Assembly: GCA_946480465.1 (NCBI GenBank)
Contig: CAMLJY010000155.1
Location: 1 to 7,744, forward strand
Length of the DNA stretch: 7,744 nucleotides
Source of the DNA: an uncultured Burkholderiales bacterium
GTDB lineage: Bacteria; Pseudomonadota; Gammaproteobacteria; Burkholderiales; Burkholderiaceae
Reading direction: 5' to 3'
Shown here: positions 1 through 5,796 of the stretch, in pieces
Layout of the letters: the number at the start of each line of letters is the position of its first letter
Position numbering within the stretch: the first letter of the stretch is position 1
The notes under the pieces: model-generated
Databases searched by the model: none
The model's input: the letters and a program-made list of their open reading frames with translations, nothing else
Told to the model about the DNA's origin: nothing
Made by a program: the position numbers and the translations under genes

Positions 1-181
1 TGCCCGAGTCCTTCCAGATCAGCAGCGAGACCAGCACGGCGGCGAGGCCGGCCAGCCCCAGGCCCAGCATCATCTTGGCCCTGGCCGGCATGCGGCCCAG
101 GCGGGCCGCGAAGCCCGTGGGCTGCTCGGCGGCGATGGCGGCGGCGTTCTGCGGGGTGATGGGCGTGACGTTGGCGTCCAT
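1..181 (-). CDS. fliF: Flagellar MS-ring protein FliF, N-terminal fragment (3' part off the window)
   Basis: FliF forms the MS ring, the inner-membrane base on which the flagellar rod, C ring and export gate assemble. Only the first 60 codons are visible. They begin with ATG at 181 (MDANVTPITPQ), run through a short polar, alanine-rich cytoplasmic segment (residues 1-35), then a hydrophobic segment at about residues 38-55 (MLGLGLAGLAAVLVSLLIW) matching the first transmembrane helix of FliF. The frame is open to the window edge. No strong Shine-Dalgarno is seen before the ATG, but no better start exists between it and the divergent fliE. The call rests on the N-terminal pattern plus the adjacent divergent fliE; the same divergent fliE/fliF layout is established in Salmonella and E. 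coli. A full-length FliF is about 550 residues, so most of the gene is missing here. Confidence 0.85.
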   Translation of the reverse strand, partial: MDANVTPITPQNAAAIAAEQPTGFAARLGRMPARAKMMLGLGLAGLAAVLVSLLIWKDSG

Positions 182-211
182 GGGGCGGGCGGAGTGAATC
201 GTCCAGGCGAA

Positions 212-225
212 GGAACGAAGGTTCC
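212..225. repeat. Short inverted repeat between fliF and fliE
   Basis: GGAAC at 212-216 and GTTCC at 221-225 are perfect complements separated by four bases (GAAG). It lies 31 bp upstream of the fliF start codon and could be an operator half-site pair or a small hairpin in the fliF leader. Five-base arms can arise by chance. Confidence 0.3.
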
Positions 226-292
226 CTCGGATGCCGCAGATTGTTCGCCGGCGGGGTGCGGACCCAAGGCGGAAACAGGCCGCAAATCGGGC

Positions 293-319
293 TTCAGTTC
301 CCGCCTTCGCGGCCGAGGG
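293..319 (+). promoter_or_regulatory. Weak sigma-28 (FliA)-like promoter candidate for fliE
   Basis: TTCAGTTC (293-300) and GCCGAGGG (312-319) are separated by exactly 11 bases. The known FliA consensus is TAAAGTTT-N11-GCCGATAA, and each half matches at 5 of 8 positions. Transcription from it would give a leader of roughly 40 bases before the fliE ATG. The match is partial, and fliE is usually a middle gene driven by the flagellar master regulator, so this is only a candidate. Confidence 0.2.
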
Positions 320-350
320 GGCTGCGTACAGTGCTGACCGTGGAAGACCC

Positions 351-366
351 GGGAAGGCCCGTGCCA
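351..366 (-). promoter_or_regulatory. Sigma-54-like element facing fliF
   Basis: Read on the minus strand this is TGGCACGGGCCTTCCC. The -24 half (TGGCACG) is a perfect match to the known RpoN consensus TGGCACG-N4-TTGCW. The spacing is right, but the -12 half reads TTCCC, so the near-invariant GC is CC. It would fire towards fliF with a leader of roughly 160 bases. It overlaps the Shine-Dalgarno-like GGGAAGG and the first base of fliE, which could equally explain part of the sequence. Confidence 0.3.
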
Positions 367-728
367 TGGACCTGAAGCTCAAGCCGTTCGATTTCGCCCA
401 GGCGGTGGCCCGGGCCGGCCTGCGCCCGGACGGCACGCCACTGGCCGGCGGGGCCGGTGGCGTCGGCGCCGCGCAACGCGCCGACAAGGCCGCGGCCACC
501 GGCGCCGCCAGCTTCCAGACCGCGATGAGCCAGGCGCTGAGCCAGGTCAGCGAAGCCCAGAACGAAGCCAGCACGCTGCAGAAGGAGTTCCAGCTCGGCA
601 GCTCCTCGGTCAGCCTGGAAGAGACGATGGTGGCGGCCGAGAAGGCCCGCCTCGGGTTCACCGCGACGGTGGCCGTCCGAAATCGCCTGGTACAGGCCTA
701 TTCGGACATCATGAACATGCAGGTCTGA
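366..728 (+). CDS. fliE: Flagellar hook-basal body complex protein FliE
   Basis: FliE is the small periplasmic protein that joins the MS ring (FliF) to the proximal rod and is needed for export of rod and hook proteins. The 120-residue product has the family's diagnostic C-terminus: a coiled helix with QKEFQLGSSSVSLEETMVAA at about residues 77-96, then ARLGF, VRNRLVQAYSDIMNM and a terminal V. The N-terminus (MDLKLKPFDFAQAV) is followed by a glycine/alanine-rich stretch at about residues 25-45 that makes it slightly longer than the usual 100-110 residues. The frame is open upstream to 231, but ATG at 366 is chosen because GGGAAGG at 351-357 is a well-placed ribosome binding site and the translation upstream looks like non-coding sequence. 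The gene is divergent from fliF and appears to be a single-gene unit facing a convergent neighbour. Confidence 0.95.
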   Translation: MDLKLKPFDFAQAVARAGLRPDGTPLAGGAGGVGAAQRADKAAATGAASFQTAMSQALSQVSEAQNEASTLQKEFQLGSSSVSLEETMVAAEKARLGFTATVAVRNRLVQAYSDIMNMQV

Positions 729-735
729 GGCGCGC

Positions 736-756
736 CCGCCGCGTTCGCGGTGGCGG
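736..756. terminator. GC-rich hairpin between convergent fliE and the next gene
   Basis: Bases 736-742 can pair with 750-756 (five GC pairs, one G-U and a final C-G) around a seven-base loop. It sits 7 bp after the fliE stop and 42 bp beyond the stop of the convergent minus-strand gene, where a shared terminator would be expected. There is no T-run on either side, so it is not a canonical intrinsic terminator. Confidence 0.3.
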
Positions 757-797
757 CCTGCATCCGGTGCGCCGGGTGCACGCGGTTCACGGCGGCG

Positions 798-2147
798 TCA
801 GCGCCGGCCGGGCGCCCGGCCTGGAAACCGGCCCAGCAACCGGCCCAGCACCGCGCACAGGGCATGGAAGGCCCAGCCCACGAGCAGCGGCAGGATGACC
901 GTCGCCGCCAGGGCCGCTGCCGAGACCATGAGGGTGACCACGCGGCCCCAGCCGTCGCCCGGGGAGCCGGCGGACACCAGTGTCGCGGCATGCAGGCCGG
1001 TGACGACGAAGGTGATCGTGCCGCTGACCACGGCGGCCCGGCCATTGCCTTGCAGCCAGGCAATCAGGCAGTGCAGCGCGAACAGGCCGAGCAGGCCATT
1101 CCGCAGTTGCTGACTGTCGGACAGATCCACCGGCGCGAAGAGTGGCTGCCAACGGGCGGCCTCATCCTGGGCGGACTGGTGTTGGGCTGCGGGCGATGGA
1201 CAGTTGCCGCGCCGTGCGCAGGATTCGTTCTCCGCCAGGAAGGCGGTGGCCCGGGCCTCCACGCTGGCCGCCAGCGCGTCGGCGACGAGGCGCTGCCGCT
1301 CCGTATCGTCGAACAGGGGCGAGTTGATCGCGAGGTCCAGCCGGCCATCACGCCGCAGCTGCGCCGCCGCACGCTTCAGTGAAGGATCGTCCAGCGGCGG
1401 CGGGCGGCGTGCCACGCACAGGTAAGGCATGACCGAGCCGTTCGGCGGCAGCAGCAGGCCTGCCGCAGTGCCGCTGCGGGTGCGGGTGCAGTCGAGGGGG
1501 TACAGCGAGAACAGCGGCTGCGAGCTGAAATCGCCCAGCGGCACGGGCAGGCGGTGTCGATTGCGCACCTGGAGCGCCAACACGAGCAGCCGCGGCTGGC
1601 CATTGGGGTAGCTGACGTGCCACAGGCCGGGGCCCAGCTCGCGCCAGGCATGGCCGCTGCTTGCGAACTCGTCGGGCACCGGCATCGGCTGCCGTGGCCA
1701 TTCGATGCGCAACTGCTCCTGCAGGATCGCGTTCCAGCGCTTGTCGGCGTTGAGGATCACCCCGTCGGGCCGAACGCCCTCGGGGTGGTGTTCGCCCTCG
1801 CGGCGCAGTGCCTGTCCCACGGTCCGCCCGGTGGCGGGCACGCGTCCCTCCAGCGCACGCAGGTAGTTGTGCAGCAGCAGCGGCCGCAGCTGCTCCGCCT
1901 CGTGCTTCAACCCGAGGCCGTCCAGCGCCGGCAGGGCCCAGAACGTGCCGACGGCGTCGTCGCCCAGGGGCTGGGCCATCAGGCCGGCCACGGCCGGGCT
2001 GTCGGTGGCTGCTCGGGACTGCGCCGGCGCGGATGGGGGCGTGAGCACCAAGACGAACAGAAGAACCCGCAGCAGCGCCGGCCAAAGCGGCGGGTGCCGC
2101 CGTCCAGCCCGGCCGCCGGCGCGGGCGTGATGGCGTGTGAGATGCAT
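798..2147 (-). CDS. Uncharacterised membrane-anchored protein (last gene of the GNAT / phosphodiesterase-like operon)
   Basis: I do not recognise the family. From ATG at 2147 the product is about 449 residues. An arginine/histidine-rich N-terminus precedes a hydrophobic stretch at about residues 21-36 (LWPALLRVLLFVLVL), then a PPSAPAQS segment. This could be a cleaved signal peptide or a single anchor. A long soluble middle (about 45-345) follows, probably periplasmic. It has two cysteine pairs, C220/C244 and C310/C316, that could form disulfides. The C-terminus holds about three hydrophobic segments (roughly 349-365, 371-392 and 402-433) and ends in a short Arg-rich tail. No catalytic motif was seen. 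The start is uncertain: an in-frame GTG at 2174 would add nine residues, and neither start has a strong Shine-Dalgarno. It begins 54 bp after the upstream phosphodiesterase-like gene on the same strand, so co-transcription is likely. Its stop faces fliE. Confidence 0.7.
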   Translation of the reverse strand: MHLTRHHARAGGRAGRRHPPLWPALLRVLLFVLVLTPPSAPAQSRAATDSPAVAGLMAQPLGDDAVGTFWALPALDGLGLKHEAEQLRPLLLHNYLRALEGRVPATGRTVGQALRREGEHHPEGVRPDGVILNADKRWNAILQEQLRIEWPRQPMPVPDEFASSGHAWRELGPGLWHVSYPNGQPRLLVLALQVRNRHRLPVPLGDFSSQPLFSLYPLDCTRTRSGTAAGLLLPPNGSVMPYLCVARRPPPLDDPSLKRAAAQLRRDGRLDLAINSPLFDDTERQRLVADALAASVEARATAFLAENESCARRGNCPSPAAQHQSAQDEAARWQPLFAPVDLSDSQQLRNGLLGLFALHCLIAWLQGNGRAAVVSGTITFVVTGLHAATLVSAGSPGDGWGRVVTLMVSAAALAATVILPLLVGWAFHALCAVLGRLLGRFPGRAPGRR

Positions 2148-2201
2148 GTCCGCGCTACTCACGCACGGGGGCACTGGCGTCGTGCAGGTACATGGCGGGG
2201 G

Positions 2202-4088
2202 TCACCTGCCCGTCTTTGCGCATGCCTGGCGCATCGCGGTCGTGCGCGTGTGCAGCGCCCGCCCCAGTTGTTCCGTGAGCCCCGCAAGCCGGGGTGCCAG
2301 GGTCCACGCGCGGTACCACGCGTCCACCGCCGGCTCATGCCGGCCGGCGGCTTCCAGGGCATCGCCGCGCAGCCGGTGCAGCACGCCGGAGTAGGGCTGT
2401 TCCGCGATGGCGCGGTCGATGCTGCGCAGCGCTTCTTCGGGCCGCGCCAGGTGCAGCAGCGCGCGTGCCATGCCTTCCCAGACGCGCAGGGGCTCTTCAG
2501 GGCGTTCGGCCGCGCGCTCCAGCGCATCCAGGGCACGCTGGTGCTGGCCCCGCAACAACAGCGACCAACCCAGCCAGGCCGCCGGATTGATCCAGCGCAG
2601 GTCCTGTTGCGCCAGGCGCTCCAGGCGTTCTTCCAGGCTCGGCCAATCGCGCCGGGCGTAATCGATCAGTGCGTCCAGTGCGTCCCAGGCGGGATCACCG
2701 TGCAGGCCGGCAGGGCGCCGGCTTTGCAGCGCGGCGGCTTGTTCGGTCCGCCCGGCCGCGAGCAGGCATTCGGCCAGCATCAGCAGCGTCGTCGAATCGG
2801 CCGCCTCCTGCGTCGCGAGCCTGGCCAGTTCGTTGCAGGCCTCGTCCAGGTGGCCGCGCAGGCGCCGCACCCAGGCCCAGGTGCGCCGGGACTCATGGCG
2901 CAGCCGCGCCACCTGCGTCCGCAGGGCATCGACGTCCACCAGCGGGACGCCGCTTTGCAGCAGGTGCCGCAGCGCTTCGCCGTCTTGGGGCACCGCGGTA
3001 TCGGCCGGCGGCAGCGGCGGGTCGCGGTGGCCAGTGCAGCGGGCCAGGTGTGAGCCGGGTGTTCGGAGCAGGTTCCGGCCGTCCAATGCCGTGGCATCGC
3101 CATCCGGCAGGCCGAGCAGGTGCAGCAGCGTGGGGCACACGTCCAGCGCGGTGGCTGGCCCCACCAGGGAATCGGCCGGGATGCCGGGGCCGGCCATCGC
3201 CAGGCCCCCGCCGGCCCCTCGGCCCAGGCCTTGGGCCTTTCGGTATCCAGCGCCTGGCAGACCGCCTTCCGTGGTGATGACCAGATGCGCCTGCCGCCGC
3301 AGCGCATTCATCCAGCGGCCGATGAGCAGGTCCAGCCATTGGCAGGTCGGCGCGATCGCATCCGGCAGGCGCGCGCCGGCGCGGCGATGCAGCAGAGCCG
3401 TCCATGCCGGCAGCGCGCCGAAGCGCAAGGCGATCAGCGCTGCATCGGCCTGATCGAACCACGCCATGCCCAGCGCCTGCACGCTGGCCGTTTGCGCGAC
3501 GAAGTCACGGGCGGCCCGGCGCAGGTGCCCGTCGGCCCAAGGACCGCACAGCGGACGAATGGTGTCGTCGTCGATGTCGTCGGGGTGGATCAGTACCTCC
3601 TCGACCAGGCTGCGCGCCGTCGGCGGCCACACCATGTGGGGTGGCAGCGGCCAGTGCCTGGCCGTGGCGTTGCCGCTCCTTTCGAAGCCCAGCCCCGCAA
3701 TGTGAGCCCGGTCGGGAAGCGGGGCGCGCAGCCGCGCACCATCACTCGGCAGGCTGGCCGGCCAGCCTGCCGCCCGCACGGCCATGCCGGCTTCGGCGGC
3801 CCGCAGCCACAGGCTGGGCAGCCGAACCGCCTCGAGGCCGATCGGGCTGATCGTCAGCCCATCGCGCCGCGGTGCGAAGCCGTGGCAGACACCGTGGCGG
3901 TCGGCCAGGACGCCGGTGGCGAGGGTGACGGCGTTGGTCGCAGGCGCGACCGGCGGCGGCAGGCCCATCGGGCCGCTGCGGCCCGCGACCAGCAACTGCG
4001 CCAGGCAGGGCAGTCGGCCGTCGTCGGCCAGCGCCTGCAACAGGTCCCAGTCGAACCCATCGAAGGCGAGCCAGACCAGGCGTGTCAT
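2202..4088 (-). CDS. Alkaline-phosphatase-superfamily (type I phosphodiesterase-like) domain fused to TPR repeats; probable pseudoenzyme
   Basis: A 628-residue protein. Residues 1 to about 345 have the type I phosphodiesterase/nucleotide pyrophosphatase layout: the opening strand and Asp (LVWLAFDGFDWD, D10), the GRLPCLAQLL helix, TLATG at 55-59 followed by HG at 65-66, and the closing GPGI...DVCPTLLHLLGLPDG at about 300-330. The catalytic set looks degraded. The Thr nucleophile position is Pro (PAT, 49-51), the usual DHG is TEGG (273-276), and neither the middle D-x-x-x-H nor the last metal-binding His can be found. About residues 410-610 are helical repeats of TPR type, clearest at 550-606 (EEALRSIDRAIAEQP; AGRHEPAVDAWYRAWTLAP). 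No signal peptide is seen, so it is probably cytoplasmic. ATG at 4088 overlaps the TGA of the upstream GNAT gene (ATGA), indicating translational coupling. An upstream in-frame start at 4142 is rejected because the domain begins at 4088. It may be a substrate-binding scaffold rather than an enzyme. Confidence 0.85.
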   Translation of the reverse strand: MTRLVWLAFDGFDWDLLQALADDGRLPCLAQLLVAGRSGPMGLPPPVAPATNAVTLATGVLADRHGVCHGFAPRRDGLTISPIGLEAVRLPSLWLRAAEAGMAVRAAGWPASLPSDGARLRAPLPDRAHIAGLGFERSGNATARHWPLPPHMVWPPTARSLVEEVLIHPDDIDDDTIRPLCGPWADGHLRRAARDFVAQTASVQALGMAWFDQADAALIALRFGALPAWTALLHRRAGARLPDAIAPTCQWLDLLIGRWMNALRRQAHLVITTEGGLPGAGYRKAQGLGRGAGGGLAMAGPGIPADSLVGPATALDVCPTLLHLLGLPDGDATALDGRNLLRTPGSHLARCTGHRDPPLPPADTAVPQDGEALRHLLQSGVPLVDVDALRTQVARLRHESRRTWAWVRRLRGHLDEACNELARLATQEAADSTTLLMLAECLLAAGRTEQAAALQSRRPAGLHGDPAWDALDALIDYARRDWPSLEERLERLAQQDLRWINPAAWLGWSLLLRGQHQRALDALERAAERPEEPLRVWEGMARALLHLARPEEALRSIDRAIAEQPYSGVLHRLRGDALEAAGRHEPAVDAWYRAWTLAPRLAGLTEQLGRALHTRTTAMRQACAKTGR

Positions 4089-5038
4089 GAGGCGGCGCTC
4101 CGGTCGACCTCGATGCCCATGCAGTGCTGCACCGCCACGCATTCGGCCCGGCTGCGGCGGGCGAAGTTCATGGTCGCACGCACGTGTTCATTGCAGTGGA
4201 AGCGGTGTTGGGTGAATCCCGCGTCGGCCATCCGGTGCAGCGATTCGTGCAGCACCAAGGCGGCCACCCAGCCATGGCGTTGGTCTGGTTCGGTGACCCA
4301 GAAGTCGGCATGCGGCACGCCACTCTTCAGCGAGAGCAGCAGGAAGCCGTGCACGCGCCGGCCGTCCCATGCCGCGACCGAGATGGCGCGCGCGCCTTCG
4401 TCCTGCAGCACGTGCCCGATGTGCTGGCCAATCGCCTCGCAACATCCCCCCAGCTGGCGCTGATACAGCGAGACGACCTGATCGCGCGGGACCGTGTGCA
4501 AAGGGACGACCGCGACGCCGCCTTGCTCCCCGCGCCGAGCGCGCAGGCTCGCTTCCAGGCGCGCACAGGCCAGCAGGCTGCGTTCGGTGCTGCCGACGAA
4601 ATGGTGCATGAGCGACAGGGTGCGAAAGCCCAGGGCTCGCAGCGCGCCTGCTTCGCCGCCGTTCGCATCGACAGGCTGCCACGCGTGCAGATACGGCAGG
4701 TTCCAGCGCCGGGCCTCCGCTTGTACCGCGCCGATCAGGGCACGCCCGATGCCTTGTCGGCGGTGTTCCGGCAGGACGCGGACCAGGCAGCGAAAGCCGG
4801 GGTGCGTCGCGTTGCGCAACACGGGAATGAACGTGGCCGCGCCCAGGAGGCAGGATGGCCGATCGCCGGCCGAGGCCACCCAGACCCGGGATGGCAGTGC
4901 TTCGCTGCCGAGCAGCTCGGGCAGCAGTGACAGCGCGGCGTGCGTCAGCTCCGGGCCCGCGACCCGGATCGTTCGCGGTGCCGACCAGCGGCCGGAAGCG
5001 ACGGTCTCCATGGGGCGAGGCCACGTTGCCGGCGTCAT
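4085..5038 (-). CDS. GNAT-family N-acetyltransferase, probably two GNAT domains in tandem
   Basis: A 317-residue protein. The N-terminal half is a GNAT acyl-CoA-dependent acetyltransferase. Motif A is at about residues 84-112, with a beta strand (FRCLVRVLP) running into the acetyl-CoA pyrophosphate loop RRQGIG (93-98) and helix RALIGAVQAEARRW. ALRALGFRTL at 132-141 is the typical motif B ending. The C-terminal half (about 175-305) repeats the layout in weaker form: AWDGRRVHGFLLL, a strand with ADFWVTEP, then QRHGWVAALVLHESLHRMADAGF. This could be a second, degenerate GNAT domain lacking a clear R-x-x-G-x-G loop. The acceptor substrate cannot be deduced. The stop overlaps the start of the phosphodiesterase-like gene by four bases, so the two products are probably made in a coupled way. 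ATG at 5038 is chosen as the first start; ATG at 5011 is an alternative, and neither has a clear Shine-Dalgarno. It lies 64 bp downstream of the isochorismatase-like gene. Confidence 0.85.
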   Translation of the reverse strand: MTPATWPRPMETVASGRWSAPRTIRVAGPELTHAALSLLPELLGSEALPSRVWVASAGDRPSCLLGAATFIPVLRNATHPGFRCLVRVLPEHRRQGIGRALIGAVQAEARRWNLPYLHAWQPVDANGGEAGALRALGFRTLSLMHHFVGSTERSLLACARLEASLRARRGEQGGVAVVPLHTVPRDQVVSLYQRQLGGCCEAIGQHIGHVLQDEGARAISVAAWDGRRVHGFLLLSLKSGVPHADFWVTEPDQRHGWVAALVLHESLHRMADAGFTQHRFHCNEHVRATMNFARRSRAECVAVQHCMGIEVDRSAAS

Positions 5039-5102
5039 GTCAGGGTGCGGCCTAATGGACCGGAAAGCGCTGTGCTGTTGGTCGCGGAGTCAACCCAGCT
5101 CA
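5039..5102 (-). promoter_or_regulatory. Short gap upstream of the GNAT operon, possible promoter
   Basis: This 64-bp gap lies between the isochorismatase-like gene and the GNAT gene. Read on the minus strand it has TTGACT (5093-5088), a good -35 hexamer, but no matching -10 at 16-18 bases. It is therefore uncertain whether the three-gene GNAT unit has its own promoter or is read through from the hydrolase gene. Confidence 0.2.
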
Positions 5103-5684
5103 TCAGCGCGCGGCGGGGAATTGCCGCGGGCCGCCCATGGCGCCACCGGCGGCGCCATGCAATTGCGCCGTCGGCATGGCCGTGACGCGAGGACCGAAGC
5201 TGCCCAGGTTCGCGAGCGTCGTGTTGTGATGGGCCGTGATTTGAGCGGCCGAGAGCACGCCGTTGTCCACCGTGGAGTGGGCGTCCGAGATCAGGACCAC
5301 GCCATAGCCGCGTGCCAGGGCGCCGCGGGCGGTGGAGTCGATGCAGAACTCGCTCTGCAGTCCGCAGATGATCAGCGTGTCGACGCCTTGTGACCGAAGC
5401 AGTGCATCGAGCTCCGTTCGATGAAAGGAATCCGTGGCCGTCTTGCGGAGCCGGATGTCCGAGGGGTGGACCTGCAGGCGTTCGTCGAGCTGCCAGCCGG
5501 GCGCCGCGTATTGCAGAGGGCCGTCGGGTTCTTCGTGCTGGATGATCAGCACCGGAGCACCAGCGGCTCTTGCCATCTCCGCCGTTGCATTGATTCGATC
5601 GACCACCCGGTCGATGTCGAAGGCGGCCCCGGGTCCGGTGCAGAGGGCTGTTTGGATGTCGATGATCAGGAGTGCGGGTATCAC
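5103..5684 (-). CDS. Isochorismatase-fold cysteine hydrolase
   Basis: A 193-residue protein of the isochorismatase-like hydrolase family, cytosolic enzymes that cleave C-N or C-O bonds in small amides, lactams or vinyl ethers (nicotinamidase, ureidoacrylate hydrolase, N-carbamoylsarcosine amidase and others). The full catalytic triad is visible: Asp9 in LLIIDIQ, Lys81 in LRKTATDSF, and Cys114 in IICGLQSEFCIDSTARGAL, followed by the usual GYGVVLISDAHST strand. The length is typical. The start is GTG at 5684: an in-frame TGA lies just upstream and the core beta strand begins immediately after it, so no earlier start is possible. No strong Shine-Dalgarno is seen. The exact substrate cannot be assigned; no siderophore, pyrimidine or NAD genes are next to it. 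The C-terminal 20 residues (GAAGGAMGGPRQFPAAR) are Gly/Ala-rich and probably disordered. Confidence 0.92.
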   Translation of the reverse strand: MIPALLIIDIQTALCTGPGAAFDIDRVVDRINATAEMARAAGAPVLIIQHEEPDGPLQYAAPGWQLDERLQVHPSDIRLRKTATDSFHRTELDALLRSQGVDTLIICGLQSEFCIDSTARGALARGYGVVLISDAHSTVDNGVLSAAQITAHHNTTLANLGSFGPRVTAMPTAQLHGAAGGAMGGPRQFPAAR

Positions 5685-5709
5685 GGTAGGGATGAATCAC
5701 TGAATGACG

Positions 5710-5770
5710 CCGCTTCGGCACCCGGCAGCGTCCGGTGGCCGGCGCCCGGGGCGGAAGCCCGCCGAAGCGG
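5710..5770. repeat. Perfect 10-bp inverted repeat with 41-bp spacer
   Basis: CCGCTTCGGC (5710-5719) and GCCGAAGCGG (5761-5770) are exact complements. They lie in the 111-bp gap between the large secreted-protein gene and the isochorismatase-like gene. The pair could close a long GC-rich stem-loop in the transcript, or mark a protein-binding site pair upstream of the hydrolase start. Confidence 0.5.
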
Positions 5771-5795
5771 ACCTCGCCCCGGAGCCGGTGCGAGG

Positions 5796-5796
<1 letters not shown>
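5771..5796 (-). terminator. Stem-loop at the stop codon of the large secreted-protein gene
   Basis: ACCTCGC (5771-5777) pairs perfectly with GCGAGGT (5790-5796), and the 12-base loop can form a further small CCGG stem. The hairpin reaches into the TGA stop of the large minus-strand gene. Its position fits a 3'-end structure or terminator, but no T-run follows on the minus strand, so an intrinsic terminator is not proven. Confidence 0.35.

Larger units (their letters stand above)
182..365. promoter_or_regulatory. Divergent fliF/fliE intergenic control region
   Basis: This 184-bp gap separates the start codons of fliF (minus) and fliE (plus) and must hold the promoters of both. It contains a short inverted repeat at 212-225 (GGAAC-4 nt-GTTCC). 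It also contains a weak sigma-28-like pair for the plus strand (293-319) and a sigma-54-like element for the minus strand at its fliE end (351-366), each listed separately. No convincing sigma-70 -35/-10 pair was found by eye, and an FlhDC box could not be identified. A promoter role for the region as a whole is a positional inference. Confidence 0.6.

Noticed and set aside
231..365. N-terminal extension of fliE to 231
   Set aside because: The extra 45 residues are unlike any FliE. The ATG at 366 has a good ribosome binding site and starts the family-like N-terminus.
750..1382. 210-codon plus-strand open frame directly after fliE
   Set aside because: It could look like a flagellar neighbour of fliE, but it is antisense to the transmembrane end of the minus-strand gene and shows no fold or motif.
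1554..3053. 499-codon open frame on the plus strand
   Set aside because: It lies antisense to the membrane-protein and phosphodiesterase-like genes. Its translation is Gln/Arg/Gly/His-rich with no recognisable motif, as expected of the antisense frame of a high-GC gene.
4089..4142. 18-residue N-terminal extension of the phosphodiesterase-like protein
   Set aside because: The extension lies inside the GNAT coding end. The ATG at 4088 begins directly with the first core strand and forms a classic ATGA overlap.
3120..4463. 447-codon open frame on the plus strand
   Set aside because: Antisense to the phosphodiesterase-like and GNAT genes, both of which show family motifs. The composition is arginine/glutamine-rich and non-globular.
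4124..4930. 268-codon plus-strand open frame opposite the GNAT gene
   Set aside because: The minus strand encodes a clear GNAT acetyl-CoA loop (RRQGIG); the plus-strand translation has no family signature and no ribosome binding site.
5035..5721. 228-codon minus-strand frame overlapping the isochorismatase-like gene
   Set aside because: It is a shifted frame over the hydrolase, whose own frame contains the full Asp-Lys-Cys triad.
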